A model generated the notes under the pieces. The model saw only the letters and a program-made list of their open reading frames with translations. It was not told where the DNA came from and did no database searches. DNA of 64,000 bases, from positions 186,001 to 250,000 of the forward strand of contig NZ_JACYHF010000002.1 in assembly GCF_016482685.1 (NCBI RefSeq), in the 5' to 3' direction. Below are positions 1 to 9,649 of this stretch, piece after piece. The position numbers and the translations under genes are program-made. The first letter of the stretch is position 1. Every line of letters starts with the position of its first letter. The DNA is from Streptomyces sp. DSM 110735 (lineage in GTDB: Bacteria > Actinomycetota > Actinomycetes > Streptomycetales > Streptomycetaceae).

Positions 1-2292
1 GGTGCTGACTCCGGTAAGCGGTGGTTCGGGCGCCGGAGTGGGCGCGGGCGGGGCGGTGACGGCCAGAGCGGGGCGGTCGGCCAGGGCGGAGCGGTCGGCC
101 AGGGCGGAGCGGTCGGCCAGGGCGGGGCGGTCGGCGGGGGCGGCCACCGCGGGCGGGGGCGTCGGCGCCTCGGGCACGCGCGCGTACTCGGGGCGCGGTT
201 CCTGGAGCGCCGGGGGTTCCTCGGTGGCCGGTTCCTCGGGGCCGTTGTGCACGAGGGCGGTGGGCAGCAGGACGACGGCGGTGGTGCCGCCGTACGGTGA
301 GGTGCGCAGGTGCACCTTGATGCCGTGCCGGGAGGCGAGCCTGCTGACCACGAAGAGTCCGAGGCGGTCGGTGTCGAAGAGGTCGAGTGCCTCAGACTGC
401 TCGATGCGCCGGTTGGCGTCGGCGAGGACGTCGGGACCCATGCCGAGCCCGCGGTCCTCGACCTCCAGGACGTAGCCGTTGCCGACGGGTTCGCCGGAGA
501 CGCGCACACGGGTGTGCGGCGGCGAGAACTGCGCGGCGTTCTCCACCAGTTCGGCGAGCAGGTGGGTGAGGTCGGCGACGGCCGCGCCGACGACGGAGGC
601 GGCGGGGAGCTGGCGCACCTCCACGCGCGCGTAGTCCTCGACCTCGGACACGGCGGCGCGGACCACGTTGGTGAGGGAGACCGGCATACGCCAGGCGCGA
701 CCGGGTGCCGCTCCGGAGAGGATGATCAGACTTTCGGCGTGGCGCCGCATTCGCGTGGTGAGGTGGTCCAGGCGGAAGAGGTCGCTCAGCTCGTCCGGGT
801 CGTCGGAGCGCCGCTCCATGCTGTCCAGCAGGCTGAGCTGGCGGTGCACCAGGACCTGGCTGCGCCGGGCGAGGTTGACGAAGACGCCCGAGATGCCGCT
901 GGCGAGTTCGGCGCGCTCCATGGCGGCGCGCAGGGCCGCGCGGTGCACGGTCGTGAGAGCCTCGGCGACCTGGCCGGTCTCGTCCTCGGCCGGGGGCCCG
1001 GCGGGTGCCTCCGCCCGGATGTCGATCTCCTCACCGGCGCGCAGCTTTCGCATGGCGGCGGGGAGTTTGCGGCGGGCGATCTCCAGAGCGTCGTTGCGCA
1101 GGCTCACCAGCTCGACCACCAGGCCGCGGCCGATGCGGACGGAGATCACCAGCGAGGCGATGACCGCCGCGAGTCCGAAGAGCACGGCGGCGCCCGCGGG
1201 GCTGAGCAGTCCGCCGGTGAACGGGTCGGTGCGGCCCGCGACTTCCCGGCTCGTGTCGGCCGCGACGGAGGACATGCCCTCCTGCACGCGCGCGTACGCG
1301 ACGGTCCAGGCCGACCCGGAGGACGAGTCGACCGTCCTGGCGTCGGCGCCCGCGGCGAGAACGTCGTCCTCGCTCGCCGTGAGCGACGTGTAGGCGCTGT
1401 CGCTCACGACACGGTTCCAGGCGGCGCGTTGGGCGGCGGGCAGGTCCGCCACGGCCGTGTCGGTCAGAGCGCGGCGGGTGGTCACGGCGGCGTCGAACAG
1501 CCGAAGCCGTTCGCCGCGCAGCGCCGTGGTCGGGCGGGTACCGGCGACGAGGGCGTTCTCCTGAGCCAACGATTCGGCGGCGCGCGAGAACTCCAGGAGC
1601 ACGCGCGCGTCGGAGCCGGTGTCGGACTGCTGGATGCCGGTGAGGGCGCCGTCCACGGCGAAGGCGCCGCCGATGGTCTTCGTGTACTGCTCGTACGCCT
1701 GGTTCCAGCCGGTCGTGCGGTCGAGTACGGACGACCGCAGCGTGCGCAGTTGTTCGGCGCCCTCCACGAAGGCCGTCAGGCGGCTGCCCACCACGGAGGG
1801 CAGTTCCTGACCGGCGGCGACGGTGCTGTCGTCGCCGAGGCGCAGCGCGGCCACCGCCCGGTCGGTGCGGGACACCAGGGTGCGCAGGTCGTCGGCGTGG
1901 GCCGCGCTCGGATCGTTCGCGTACCGGACGGCGGCGGTCCGTTCGTTCTGGAGGGCGGTGACGGCGGTCGCGACCGGGCTGCGCAGTTCGTCGTCCACGC
2001 GCTGCGACTGGCGCAGCCGGGTGACGTCCTGGGCGGTGGTGACGGTGGCGTACGCCCACAGGGCGAGCAGGGAGACGACGGGCACCATCAGCAGGCAGAC
2101 CACCTTGGCGCGCACCGTGCGCGGGCGCATGTGCCAGCGGCCCGAGCGCGGGGGCATGTGGTCCGGCGGGAAGTCGAGGAGCGCGTCCAGGGGCTCGTCG
2201 GCGGGCGGTCCGGCGTGCGCGCGGCGACCGCGTCGCGGGGGCGGCGCCTGCGTCGACTCAGCGGCCTGTGGGGTGCTTCGGGGTGGGCGCAT
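1..2292 (-). CDS. Conservon-type sensor histidine kinase (CvnA-like), C-terminus off the left edge
   Basis: Membrane sensor with an ATPase domain. Reading leftward from an ATG at 2292, a Pro/Arg-rich cytoplasmic leader (about 75 residues) precedes a hydrophobic segment (VVCLLMVPVVSLLALWAY). A long helical extracellular region follows, resembling nitrate/nitrite-sensing domains. A second membrane segment (AAVLFGLAAVIASLVISV), a HAMP-like linker and a HATPase region with EVEDRGLGMG and DRLGLFVVSRLA come next. The tail is a low-complexity Ala/Pro/Asp repeat and the frame is still open at base 1. In streptomycetes such proteins (CvnA) head conservons followed by roadblock, DUF742 and GTPase genes, so those are expected just left of the window; that is inference. 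The MHYT gene ends 49 bp upstream on the same strand. Confidence 0.85.
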   Translation of the reverse strand, partial: MRPPRSTPQAAESTQAPPPRRGRRAHAGPPADEPLDALLDFPPDHMPPRSGRWHMRPRTVRAKVVCLLMVPVVSLLALWAYATVTTAQDVTRLRQSQRVDDELRSPVATAVTALQNERTAAVRYANDPSAAHADDLRTLVSRTDRAVAALRLGDDSTVAAGQELPSVVGSRLTAFVEGAEQLRTLRSSVLDRTTGWNQAYEQYTKTIGGAFAVDGALTGIQQSDTGSDARVLLEFSRAAESLAQENALVAGTRPTTALRGERLRLFDAAVTTRRALTDTAVADLPAAQRAAWNRVVSDSAYTSLTASEDDVLAAGADARTVDSSSGSAWTVAYARVQEGMSSVAADTSREVAGRTDPFTGGLLSPAGAAVLFGLAAVIASLVISVRIGRGLVVELVSLRNDALEIARRKLPAAMRKLRAGEEIDIRAEAPAGPPAEDETGQVAEALTTVHRAALRAAMERAELASGISGVFVNLARRSQVLVHRQLSLLDSMERRSDDPDELSDLFRLDHLTTRMRRHAESLIILSGAAPGRAWRMPVSLTNVVRAAVSEVEDYARVEVRQLPAASVVGAAVADLTHLLAELVENAAQFSPPHTRVRVSGEPVGNGYVLEVEDRGLGMGPDVLADANRRIEQSEALDLFDTDRLGLFVVSRLASRHGIKVHLRTSPYGGTTAVVLLPTALVHNGPEEPATEEPPALQEPRPEYARVPEAPTPPPAVAAPADRPALADRSALADRSALADRPALAVTAPPAPTPAPEPPLTGVST
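73..134. repeat. 18-bp tandem repeat inside the sensor-kinase tail
   Basis: Three full 18-bp units (gcggtcggccagggcgga and one variant) and a partial fourth lie head to tail. In the minus-strand gene they encode the hexapeptide ADRSAL or ADRPAL. The unit length keeps the frame, so copy number could vary between strains without breaking the protein. Confidence 0.85.
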
Positions 2293-2341
2293 GGCCTCCT
2301 CGCTCGGGACGTGGTTCGGTGCTGTCGGGGCGGGGCTGCCG

Positions 2342-3118
2342 CTAGCGGGCGGCGCTCTCGACGGGCCGTTGTTGGGCGGTGGCGGACGCCGCGCGCTCGT
2401 CGGCCGTGGGTGAGAGGGCCACGAAGGCCGAGGTGATGAACAGGTAGGAGCCGAGGCCGACGGCGAGCGGGAAGATGAACTGCATCGCCGTCGCTCCGGG
2501 CAGCGGCGCGCCCGAGGGGTCGACCCGCACGCTCACGGCGAACATCCCGCTGTAGTGCATGCTGCTGACGGCGGCTCCCATGACCAGGGAGGCGAGGGTC
2601 ACCGCGAGGGGTGACTTGATGTTGAGACCCGCCCACAGCGCCGCGGTCGCGGCCACGACGGCGATCACCACCGAGAGTCCGACCAGGGCGGGGTCGTAGG
2701 TCACGTGCCCGTGCAGCCTCACCGCCGCCATGCCGAGGTAGTGCATGGCGGCGACGCCGAGACCGGTGGTGAGACCGCCGATCAGGAGCGCCCGGTTGCG
2801 GTCCTTGCTGTAGCCGACGGCGAAGACACCGGCACACACGACGACCATGGCGACGACGAGGCTGAGAATGGTCAGGGGCACGTCGTATCGGATGTCGGTG
2901 CCGCTCACTCGGAAGCCGAGCATGGCCACGAAGTGCATGGTCCAGATGCCGGTGCCGATCGCGGAGGCGGCCGTGACGAGCCAGTTGCGGCGCGCGCGTC
3001 CGGTGGTGGCGAGCGCGCGCACGGTGCAGCGCAGGCCGAGCGCGGCACCTGTGCAGGCCATCGCGTACGACAGTGCGGGTGTCAGCCAGCCGAAGGCGGC
3101 GTGGTCCATATGTCCCAT
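2342..3118 (-). CDS. MHYT-domain integral membrane sensor protein
   Basis: A 258-aa polytopic membrane protein with about seven hydrophobic segments. It shows repeated MHYT-type motifs: MHFVAML near residue 60, MHYLGM near 120 and MHYSGM near 185. MHYT domains are predicted to bind a metal and sense small diatomic gases, with signalling passed to fused or neighbouring domains. No enzymatic domain is fused here; only a short cytoplasmic tail follows the last helix. The gene ends 49 bp before the CvnA-like kinase on the same strand, so the two could be co-transcribed. An alternative ATG at 3109 has a slightly better purine stretch ahead of it. Two copies of a 15-bp dyad box lie just upstream. 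Confidence 0.85.
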   Translation of the reverse strand: MGHMDHAAFGWLTPALSYAMACTGAALGLRCTVRALATTGRARRNWLVTAASAIGTGIWTMHFVAMLGFRVSGTDIRYDVPLTILSLVVAMVVVCAGVFAVGYSKDRNRALLIGGLTTGLGVAAMHYLGMAAVRLHGHVTYDPALVGLSVVIAVVAATAALWAGLNIKSPLAVTLASLVMGAAVSSMHYSGMFAVSVRVDPSGAPLPGATAMQFIFPLAVGLGSYLFITSAFVALSPTADERAASATAQQRPVESAAR

Positions 3119-3173
3119 GGCCCACGGACGCTAGCCGTAGCGGGGGCGTGCGCAGGGGGCGCGTTTCGAAAGG

Positions 3174-3210
3174 TGTCACAACATGACGCAAACGCTGTCG
3201 CACCATGACA
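3174..3210. promoter_or_regulatory. Two 15-bp dyad boxes between divergent genes
   Basis: TGTCACAACATGACG (3174-3188) and TGTCGCACCATGACA (3196-3210) differ at three positions. They start 22 bp apart, about two helical turns. Each has the form TGTC-N7-GACR. They lie in the gap between the MHYT gene (minus) and the methyltransferase gene (plus). Tandem dyads at this spacing fit a dimeric regulator; the regulator is unknown. Confidence 0.45.
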
Positions 3211-3283
3211 CAGAGTTGCGACGAACGGGTCCTATCGTGCTCGATCAGGTGCGCGGCGGCGTCATCGGTTCCGGTGAGAGATC

Positions 3284-3892
3284 ATGCGGAACATGAGTGA
3301 CGACCACACACACGTCCAGGAGTTCTTCGGCGCCCGGGCGGCCGGCTGGGACAGCAAGTTCCCCGACGACGGACCCGCCTACGAGGCGGCGGTGGCCGAC
3401 CTCGGGCTGCGCGAGGGCGACCGCGTGCTGGACGCGGGCTGCGGTACGGGACGCGCGCTGCCGTTCCTGCGGTCCGCCGTCGGGTCGAAAGGGGCGGTGA
3501 TCGGCGCCGATCTGACCCCGGCGATGCTCCGGGCCGCGGTGGACGCGGGCCGGGACCGCGACGCGGCACTAGTGCTCGCCGATGTCGTCGCGCTGCCGCT
3601 GCGCTCGGAGTCGCTGGACGCCGTCTTCGCCGCGGGGCTGATCGCGCACTTGCCGGAGCCCGCCGAGAACCTGCGGGAGCTGGCCCGTGTGGTGCGGCCC
3701 GGCGGGCTGCTCGCGCTGTTCCACCCCATCGGCCGGGCGGCGCTGGCGGCACGCCAAGGGCGGGAACTCACCCCGGCCGATCTGCGCGCCGAGGCCAATC
3801 TGGGGCCGCTGCTCGCGGGTTCGGGCTGGCGCATGACGTCGTACGTCGACCAGGACGACCACTTCCTGGCCCTGGCGGTACGCGAGCCCTGA
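3284..3892 (+). CDS. Class I SAM-dependent methyltransferase (Methyltransf_11 type)
   Basis: A 202-aa soluble protein with the Rossmann methyltransferase order. Motif I (VLDAGCGTGRALPFL) is near residue 48. An acidic residue ends the second strand (IGADLTPAML), the region around ALVLADVVALPL follows, and ARVVRPGGLLALFHP is the typical post-IV element. The substrate cannot be read from the sequence. A purine-rich GGTGAGAG sits about 4 nt before ATG 3284; a second ATG at 3293 is possible. It is a single-gene unit followed by a hairpin. The family is very common in actinobacteria and no specific pathway is implied by the neighbours. Confidence 0.85.
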   Translation: MRNMSDDHTHVQEFFGARAAGWDSKFPDDGPAYEAAVADLGLREGDRVLDAGCGTGRALPFLRSAVGSKGAVIGADLTPAMLRAAVDAGRDRDAALVLADVVALPLRSESLDAVFAAGLIAHLPEPAENLRELARVVRPGGLLALFHPIGRAALAARQGRELTPADLRAEANLGPLLAGSGWRMTSYVDQDDHFLALAVREP

Positions 3893-3894
3893 GG

Positions 3895-3926
3895 CGCCGC
3901 GGGACACACGTGGGGGTGACGCGGCG
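3895..3926. terminator. Candidate terminator after the methyltransferase gene
   Basis: CGCCGCG at 3895-3901 pairs with CGCGGCG at 3920-3926 across an 18-nt loop, two bases past the stop codon. There is no T-tract, as is common in Streptomyces. It lies between convergent genes and may serve both. Confidence 0.4.
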
Positions 3927-3952
3927 ACAACCGGTGCCCGCGCGAACTCCGC

Positions 3953-4864
3953 TCACTCCGACGCGTCGGCCGCCGGAGCCTTCGTGTGCCGTACCGGGCA
4001 GCCGCCCAGCCCCGGCACGGGCCAGGTTCCCAGCTCGGCAGGGCGATAGCCGCCCGGGTAGCTTCTGACCTCCCAGTTCTGGCGGGCGAAGTGCGGGGCG
4101 CGGCGCGGTGGCAACAGCCGGACCAGGCGGCCGCGCGTGCGCACGACGCGGCGTACGAGCGCGATTGTCGACTCACCGGGCGCTTCGTACCGGAAGGCGC
4201 GCAGCAGCGGCTCGTCCAGCAGCGCGAGCGTGGCCGTGCGCAGCAGGGGTGCGAGAGGGCCGGGGTACCAGGACGCCATCAGGTCGAGGGTGGCGTCGGA
4301 GACCTGCCGGGAACGCTCGTCCCAGCCGAAGTGGGCCGCTTCGTAGGAGTCGAGCAGGTCCTCGAACTCCTCGTAGGTCTCCGGGATGCCGGAGATTCCC
4401 AGGTGTCGGCCGAAGGTGCGGTAGTACTCGGTGGTGGCGACGACCTCGTGCCGGGACAGGCGCCGCCAGCCGTAGGCGTCGATCCAGCGCCGGGGCATCA
4501 CGACGAAGGTGGACAGGACGTAGCGCACGTCCTCGTCGCTGATGTCGTAGGCGCGGTGCATCTGGTTGATCCGGCGGATCGCGGTGCGGGCCTGGTCGGC
4601 GGCGAAGCCGTGTTCCATGACGGTGTCGAGGAGCAGCGCGGTGTCGTCGTAGCGCTTCTGCGTGCGGTCGGTCAGCTCCGCCGTCTCCGCCAGCAGGCGT
4701 CCGATGCTCGGGACGGCGTAGGTGCGGAACAGGGCGAGTTCCAGCGCTCGGGTGTAGTCCCAGGGGAATTCGAACGCAGCACTGAGCCGGTAGATCTCGT
4801 GGGCGTCGGCGACGGGGTCCAGCCGCCGGATCTCCTGGAGCCGCGCGAACCGTTTCACTGACAT
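3953..4864 (-). CDS. Oxygenase MpaB family protein (DUF2236)
   Basis: A 303-aa protein of the DUF2236/MpaB group, the heme-dependent family that includes latex-clearing protein and the fungal MpaB oxygenase. Seen directly are an N-terminal FEFPWDYTRALELALFRTYAVPSIG, then ALLLDTVMEHGF, the central INQMHRAYDISDEDVRYVL, and PRRWIDAYGWRRLS. The conserved histidine of the MHR stretch is the likely heme-related residue by family knowledge. The frame stays open upstream, but the start is set at ATG 4864 because AGAAGGGGAC lies directly ahead of it and the sequence before it does not look coding. The substrate is unknown. It stands alone between convergent and divergent neighbours. Confidence 0.75.
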   Translation of the reverse strand: MSVKRFARLQEIRRLDPVADAHEIYRLSAAFEFPWDYTRALELALFRTYAVPSIGRLLAETAELTDRTQKRYDDTALLLDTVMEHGFAADQARTAIRRINQMHRAYDISDEDVRYVLSTFVVMPRRWIDAYGWRRLSRHEVVATTEYYRTFGRHLGISGIPETYEEFEDLLDSYEAAHFGWDERSRQVSDATLDLMASWYPGPLAPLLRTATLALLDEPLLRAFRYEAPGESTIALVRRVVRTRGRLVRLLPPRRAPHFARQNWEVRSYPGGYRPAELGTWPVPGLGGCPVRHTKAPAADASE

Positions 4865-4955
4865 GTCCCCTTCTGCCGTTGAATCTCCAACTCTACGGTG
4901 AACAGCGGCAGATGCTCGATCGGCGACTACCCCGGTCAGGGGAAAGGCGGTCCGC

Positions 4956-5255
4956 GTGTTCGACACGATCCGCAGGTACGCGGCCAAGTTCCACAGCACC
5001 TCCTCACAGGTGAAGCCCGTGGGGAGCCCCGCACGGCGCACCCCCAACTTGTTCGAGGCGGCGGCCGCCTATGTGGTGGCGCGCGCCGAGGACGATCAGG
5101 ACGGGATGGACGAGGCGTCGGCCTGGGTGTCGCCGGAGGCTCTGTCCTTCGGGGTCAACGAGCTGGCGTGTCGTGCCGTCGTCAGTCTCGCCCGGGAGCG
5201 GTCCATGTCTCCCCGTGCGGTCGCCCGTGACCTCCTCGGCCTGCCCGCGGTGTGA
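4956..5255 (+). CDS. Small conserved actinobacterial hypothetical protein
   Basis: A 99-aa protein starting at GTG 4956 behind a GGAAAGGCGG ribosome-binding site. It is rich in Ala, Glu and Asp, with predicted helices (ARRTPNLFEAAAAYVVARAEDDQDGMDEA and VNELACRAVVSLARERS) and no signal peptide or membrane segment. I do not recognise a named domain. Codon use is typical of the host and a strong hairpin follows, so the gene looks real. It is transcribed divergently from the MpaB-like gene. Confidence 0.6.
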   Translation: MFDTIRRYAAKFHSTSSQVKPVGSPARRTPNLFEAAAAYVVARAEDDQDGMDEASAWVSPEALSFGVNELACRAVVSLARERSMSPRAVARDLLGLPAV

Positions 5256-5268
5256 AAGACGGCGGTGA

Positions 5269-5296
5269 CGGACAGGGGATGATTCGCCCCTGTCCG
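5269..5296. terminator. Strong hairpin terminator
   Basis: A perfect 10-bp stem (CGGACAGGGG with CCCCTGTCCG) and an 8-nt loop begin 13 bp past the stop codon of the small hypothetical gene. It separates that gene from the next one on the same strand. Confidence 0.65.
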
Positions 5297-5395
5297 GGCG
5301 GAAAACCGCAGCTCCGGGTGGTGCGCGCACTCGTGACAACCCTCTCCTGCTCCCACTAGGGTGCGCGCCACGGACGAACCACTGGGGAGGCTGAG

Positions 5396-6235
5396 ATGGC
5401 CGGGACGGACGAGGAAACCGTCGCCTCCAGCGACGCGCTGTTCGTACTCACGGCGGTGCTGCTGACACCGGCACAGTTCCCCAGCGTGCTGGGTGACGAC
5501 TATCCGGAGGCGTGCGCGGCACTGGGACTGGCGCCGTGCGCCGACGGGTACGGACTGGTCCTCGGCCAGGACGGCGAGGGAGCCCGCTGGACGGCGGTGA
5601 TCGACGACGTGTCGCTGGTCGCCGTGGCCATCGCGTCCTGGGACTGCGGTATGGAGTACGACCTCTCGCCGGACGAGCGGACGATCGTGGCGGCGCTGCC
5701 CGGCTGGCCCCTCGCCGTCGCCGTCGCGGCACCCGATGTGCCCGCACCGCACGACCCGTCCCCCGAGGACGGTGGCATGGAACCGCTCGTCCCGCCCGAC
5801 GCCACGGTCTGGGGACCGGCGCAGCGGCGTCTCGGAGCCGACGAGATCGCGCTCCAGTGGGCGACATGGCGGAACAAGTTGACCGGCGGCGTCTTCGCCA
5901 CGTCGAACGATTCGGCGGCAGAGGCCGAGTCCGCGCCCCCGGCCGAGGAGCGCAAGCCGAAGAGCGGGCATCCGGGAGTCCGGCGGGTGCTGGCGGAGGC
6001 GCGTGCGTACCTCGATTCACCGCCGCCGCTCGGCCGGGTCCGCTCGGCGTTCGCCCCCGGTGACGCCCGGACGCTGCGCGCGGACGGTCCGGGCTGGTCG
6101 ATCGTGGCCCGCACCGACGACATCGCCTTCGTCCTCCTAGACGAGAAGCCCGGCGAGGTACTTCCGGTGGGCCGTGGTCCGGAGCTTCCCGGCCTGCTGG
6201 AGGCGCTGGACAAGATGGCCGTCCGGCCCAACTGA
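5396..6235 (+). CDS. Conserved hypothetical protein
   Basis: A 279-aa protein starting at ATG 5396 behind GGGGAGG. The first about 110 residues look like a globular alpha/beta domain (DALFVLTAVLLTPAQFPSVLGDDY, then YGLVLGQDGEGARWTAVIDDVSLVAVAIASWDCGMEY). A Pro/Glu-rich linker follows, then a second globular part (WSIVARTDDIAFVLLDEKPG) ending in LLEALDKMAV. No transmembrane segment or signal peptide is seen. The domain style resembles actinobacterial proteins found near secretion or contractile loci, but I cannot name the family and nothing nearby supports that role. Confidence 0.55.
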   Translation: MAGTDEETVASSDALFVLTAVLLTPAQFPSVLGDDYPEACAALGLAPCADGYGLVLGQDGEGARWTAVIDDVSLVAVAIASWDCGMEYDLSPDERTIVAALPGWPLAVAVAAPDVPAPHDPSPEDGGMEPLVPPDATVWGPAQRRLGADEIALQWATWRNKLTGGVFATSNDSAAEAESAPPAEERKPKSGHPGVRRVLAEARAYLDSPPPLGRVRSAFAPGDARTLRADGPGWSIVARTDDIAFVLLDEKPGEVLPVGRGPELPGLLEALDKMAVRPN

Positions 6236-6350
6236 TCCGACGGCGGACACTCCCGACGGCACCGGAGGTACCGCGCCACCCGCGCCAGCGCGGCCTCCAG
6301 TGCCCGGTCCGCCCACGGCCGGCTCGGCGAGAGGATGGACGCGGCTCGCG

Positions 6351-6533
6351 TCAGCGGCCCAGCTCCTTTCGCGTGACCCGGCGCAGCCTCCGCCGCTGCG
6401 AGGGGTCCAGTGCCAGATAGGCCGCTGCCGGGACTCCCACGATGATCAGAAGCGCCACCCACCAGGGCAGCCATATGAGTAAGATCAGCCCGACGGCCAG
6501 ACCACCCACCGCGATCTTCGCGTTCCTGGACAT
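6351..6533 (-). CDS. Small single-span membrane protein
   Basis: A 60-aa protein starting at ATG 6533, with GAAGGAGG 8 nt upstream on the minus strand. A 14-residue start (MSRNAKIAVGGLAV) leads into two short hydrophobic stretches (LILLIWLPWWVALLIIVGVPAAAYLAL), and a basic tail (DPSQRRRLRRVTRKELGR) is cytoplasmic by the positive-inside rule. The frame extends to 6575 but only the shorter start has a good ribosome-binding site. The function is unknown. Genes of this size with a Trp-Trp turn are widespread in Streptomyces. Confidence 0.55.
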   Translation of the reverse strand: MSRNAKIAVGGLAVGLILLIWLPWWVALLIIVGVPAAAYLALDPSQRRRLRRVTRKELGR

Positions 6534-6695
6534 GAGCGTCGCCTCCTTCGTCGCAGCCACTGCCGCTCTCTGCATGGGAAACGGCTCCGCGAGCGCCGCG
6601 GTTCCGGCCCCCGCCCCTGAGACATCCCTGAGAAGCCCCTGAGACGCAATCTCGGGGGCCCATCAGGGACTACGAGGACGGTGAGCCGGGTACAC

Positions 6696-6721
6696 ACCCG
6701 CGTTTCGAACCCGGCGCGGGT
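6696..6721 (-). terminator. Terminator just past xylA
   Basis: ACCCGCG (6696-6702) pairs with CGCGGGT (6715-6721). It starts 3 bp after the xylA stop codon on the minus strand. Confidence 0.5.
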
Positions 6722-6724
6722 ATT

Positions 6725-7924
<1,200 letters not shown>

Positions 7925-7943
7925 TCATGGCCGTTTACAAATT

Positions 7944-7974
7944 AGTATGCGAACACATCTCTGGGAAGAGACAA
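7944..7974 (-). promoter_or_regulatory. Candidate xylA promoter with overlapping operator
   Basis: On the minus strand, TTGTCT (7974-7969) and CATACT (7949-7944) are spaced 19 bp apart, with an unusually AT-rich stretch following. Between them is a perfect dyad, TCTCT-GGGA-AGAGA at 7958-7971. A repressor bound there would cover the promoter. The downstream ROK protein is the obvious candidate regulator; this is inference. Confidence 0.35.
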
Positions 7975-8096
7975 GGTGTCTCGGACAGTGAGGCGGGCTT
8001 CGACAGGTGCCGTGCGGCTTCGACGTAAGTGCGAACCATGCCGGTGCCGGGACCGCTCGCCGTCCGTCCCGCAGAGCCGCGGAAGAGGAGAGCCCG

Positions 8097-9542
8097 ATGT
8101 CAGCAGCCGAGGGTCCGCTCGTCGTCGGCGTGGACACGTCCACGCAGTCCACGAAGGCGCTGGTCGTCGACGCGGCGACCGGGGAGGTGGTGGCGAGCGG
8201 TCAGGCGCCCCACACGGTGTCCTCCGGCGAGGGACGGGAGAGCGATCCGCGCCAGTGGTGGGCGGCCCTGTGCGAGGCGCTTCACCAGTGCGGCGACGCG
8301 GCGCGCGAGGCGGCGGCCGTGTCCATCGGCGGCCAGCAGCACGGCCTGGTCACGCTGGACGGACAGGGTGAACCGGTGCGGCCCGCCCTGCTGTGGAACG
8401 ACGTCCGTTCGGCACCGCAGGCCCGCCGTCTCGTGGACGAGCTGGGCGGTCCGAAAGCCTGGGCGGAGCGCACGGGAAGCGTGCCGGGCCCCTCGTTCAC
8501 GGTGACGAAGTGGGCATGGCTGGCCGAGCACGAGCCCGAGGCGGTCCGCGCCACCAAGGCGGTGCGGCTCCCCCACGACTACCTCACCGAACGCCTCACC
8601 GGTCAGGGCACCACCGACCGGGGCGACGCCTCCGGCACCGGCTGGTGGGCGTCCGGGACGGAGACGTACGACGCGGAGACCCTGGCTCACGTGGGGCTCG
8701 ACCCGGCGCTGCTGCCGCGCGTCGTGCGTCCCGGCGAGGTGGCCGGCACCGTTCGCGACAGCCATGATCTGCCGTTCTCCAAGGGCACGCTGGTCGCGCC
8801 GGGCACGGGCGACAACGCGGCCGCCGCACTTGGTCTGGGACTGCGTCCGGGCACCCCCGTGCTGAGCCTCGGCACCTCCGGCACGGTGTACGCCGTCTCC
8901 CGGCACCGGCCCGCCGATCCGACCGGTACGGTCGCCGGTTTCGCCGACGCGCACGGGGACTGGCTGCCGCTGGCCTGCACCCTCAATTGCACGCTCGCGG
9001 TGGATCGGATTGCCGCCCTGCTGGGCCTGGACCGTGAGGCCGTGGAGCCGGGCACCTCGGTCACCCTGCTCCCGTATCTGGACGGCGAGCGCACACCGAA
9101 CCTGCCGCACGCCTCCGGCCTGCTGCACGGGCTGCGCCACGACACGACCGCCGGTCAACTGCTCCAGGCCGCCTACGACGGCGCCGTCCACTCCCTGCTC
9201 GGCGCCCTCGACCTGGTGCTCGACCAGGACGCCGACCGCACCACTCCCCTGCTGCTGATCGGCGGCGGCGCGCGCGGCACGGCCTGGCGGCAGACGGTAC
9301 GCAGGCTGTCGGGCCGTCCGGTCCAGATCCCCGAGGCCAGGGAGTTGGTCGCGCTCGGCGCCGCCGCCCAGGCGGCGGGCCTGCTGACCGGTGAGGACCC
9401 CGCGTCGGTTGCACGGCGCTGGAACACGGCGGCCGGACCGGTGCTGGACCCCGTCGAGCGGGACGAGGCCGCCCTCGCCCGGATCTCCGGGGTACTCTCC
9501 GACGCGGCCCCGCTGCTGGAGCGGGGTACGGAACGCGGCTGA
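8097..9542 (+). CDS. xylB: Xylulokinase
   Basis: Phosphorylates D-xylulose to D-xylulose 5-phosphate using ATP, feeding the pentose phosphate pathway. The 481-aa protein has the FGGY carbohydrate-kinase layout: VVGVDTSTQSTKALVVD (phosphate 1), SIGGQQHGLVTLD, LLWNDVRS, GTGDNAAAALGLG, LGTSGTVYAVS and the C-terminal LLLIGGGARGTAWRQ adenosine motif. The frame is open from 8007, but the start is placed at ATG 8097 because GAAGAGGAGAGC lies just before it and the family begins there. It is divergent from xylA and about 107 bp ahead of the ROK regulator. Confidence 0.95.
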   Translation: MSAAEGPLVVGVDTSTQSTKALVVDAATGEVVASGQAPHTVSSGEGRESDPRQWWAALCEALHQCGDAAREAAAVSIGGQQHGLVTLDGQGEPVRPALLWNDVRSAPQARRLVDELGGPKAWAERTGSVPGPSFTVTKWAWLAEHEPEAVRATKAVRLPHDYLTERLTGQGTTDRGDASGTGWWASGTETYDAETLAHVGLDPALLPRVVRPGEVAGTVRDSHDLPFSKGTLVAPGTGDNAAAALGLGLRPGTPVLSLGTSGTVYAVSRHRPADPTGTVAGFADAHGDWLPLACTLNCTLAVDRIAALLGLDREAVEPGTSVTLLPYLDGERTPNLPHASGLLHGLRHDTTAGQLLQAAYDGAVHSLLGALDLVLDQDADRTTPLLLIGGGARGTAWRQTVRRLSGRPVQIPEARELVALGAAAQAAGLLTGEDPASVARRWNTAAGPVLDPVERDEAALARISGVLSDAAPLLERGTERG

Positions 9543-9649
9543 GCGGAACGGGTCGGCCGCGAACCCGCTTATCAGCGGCACACCATGGACGCCGTGAACC
9601 GACGGACCACCATGGCGGCACAAAGGAACACCGAGGAAACGACGGAGGC

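Noticed and set aside
310..2436. 708-codon open frame on the plus strand
   Set aside because: It is antisense to the CvnA-like kinase. The translation is Gly/Val/Arg/His-rich without domain motifs, a normal artefact of high-GC third positions.
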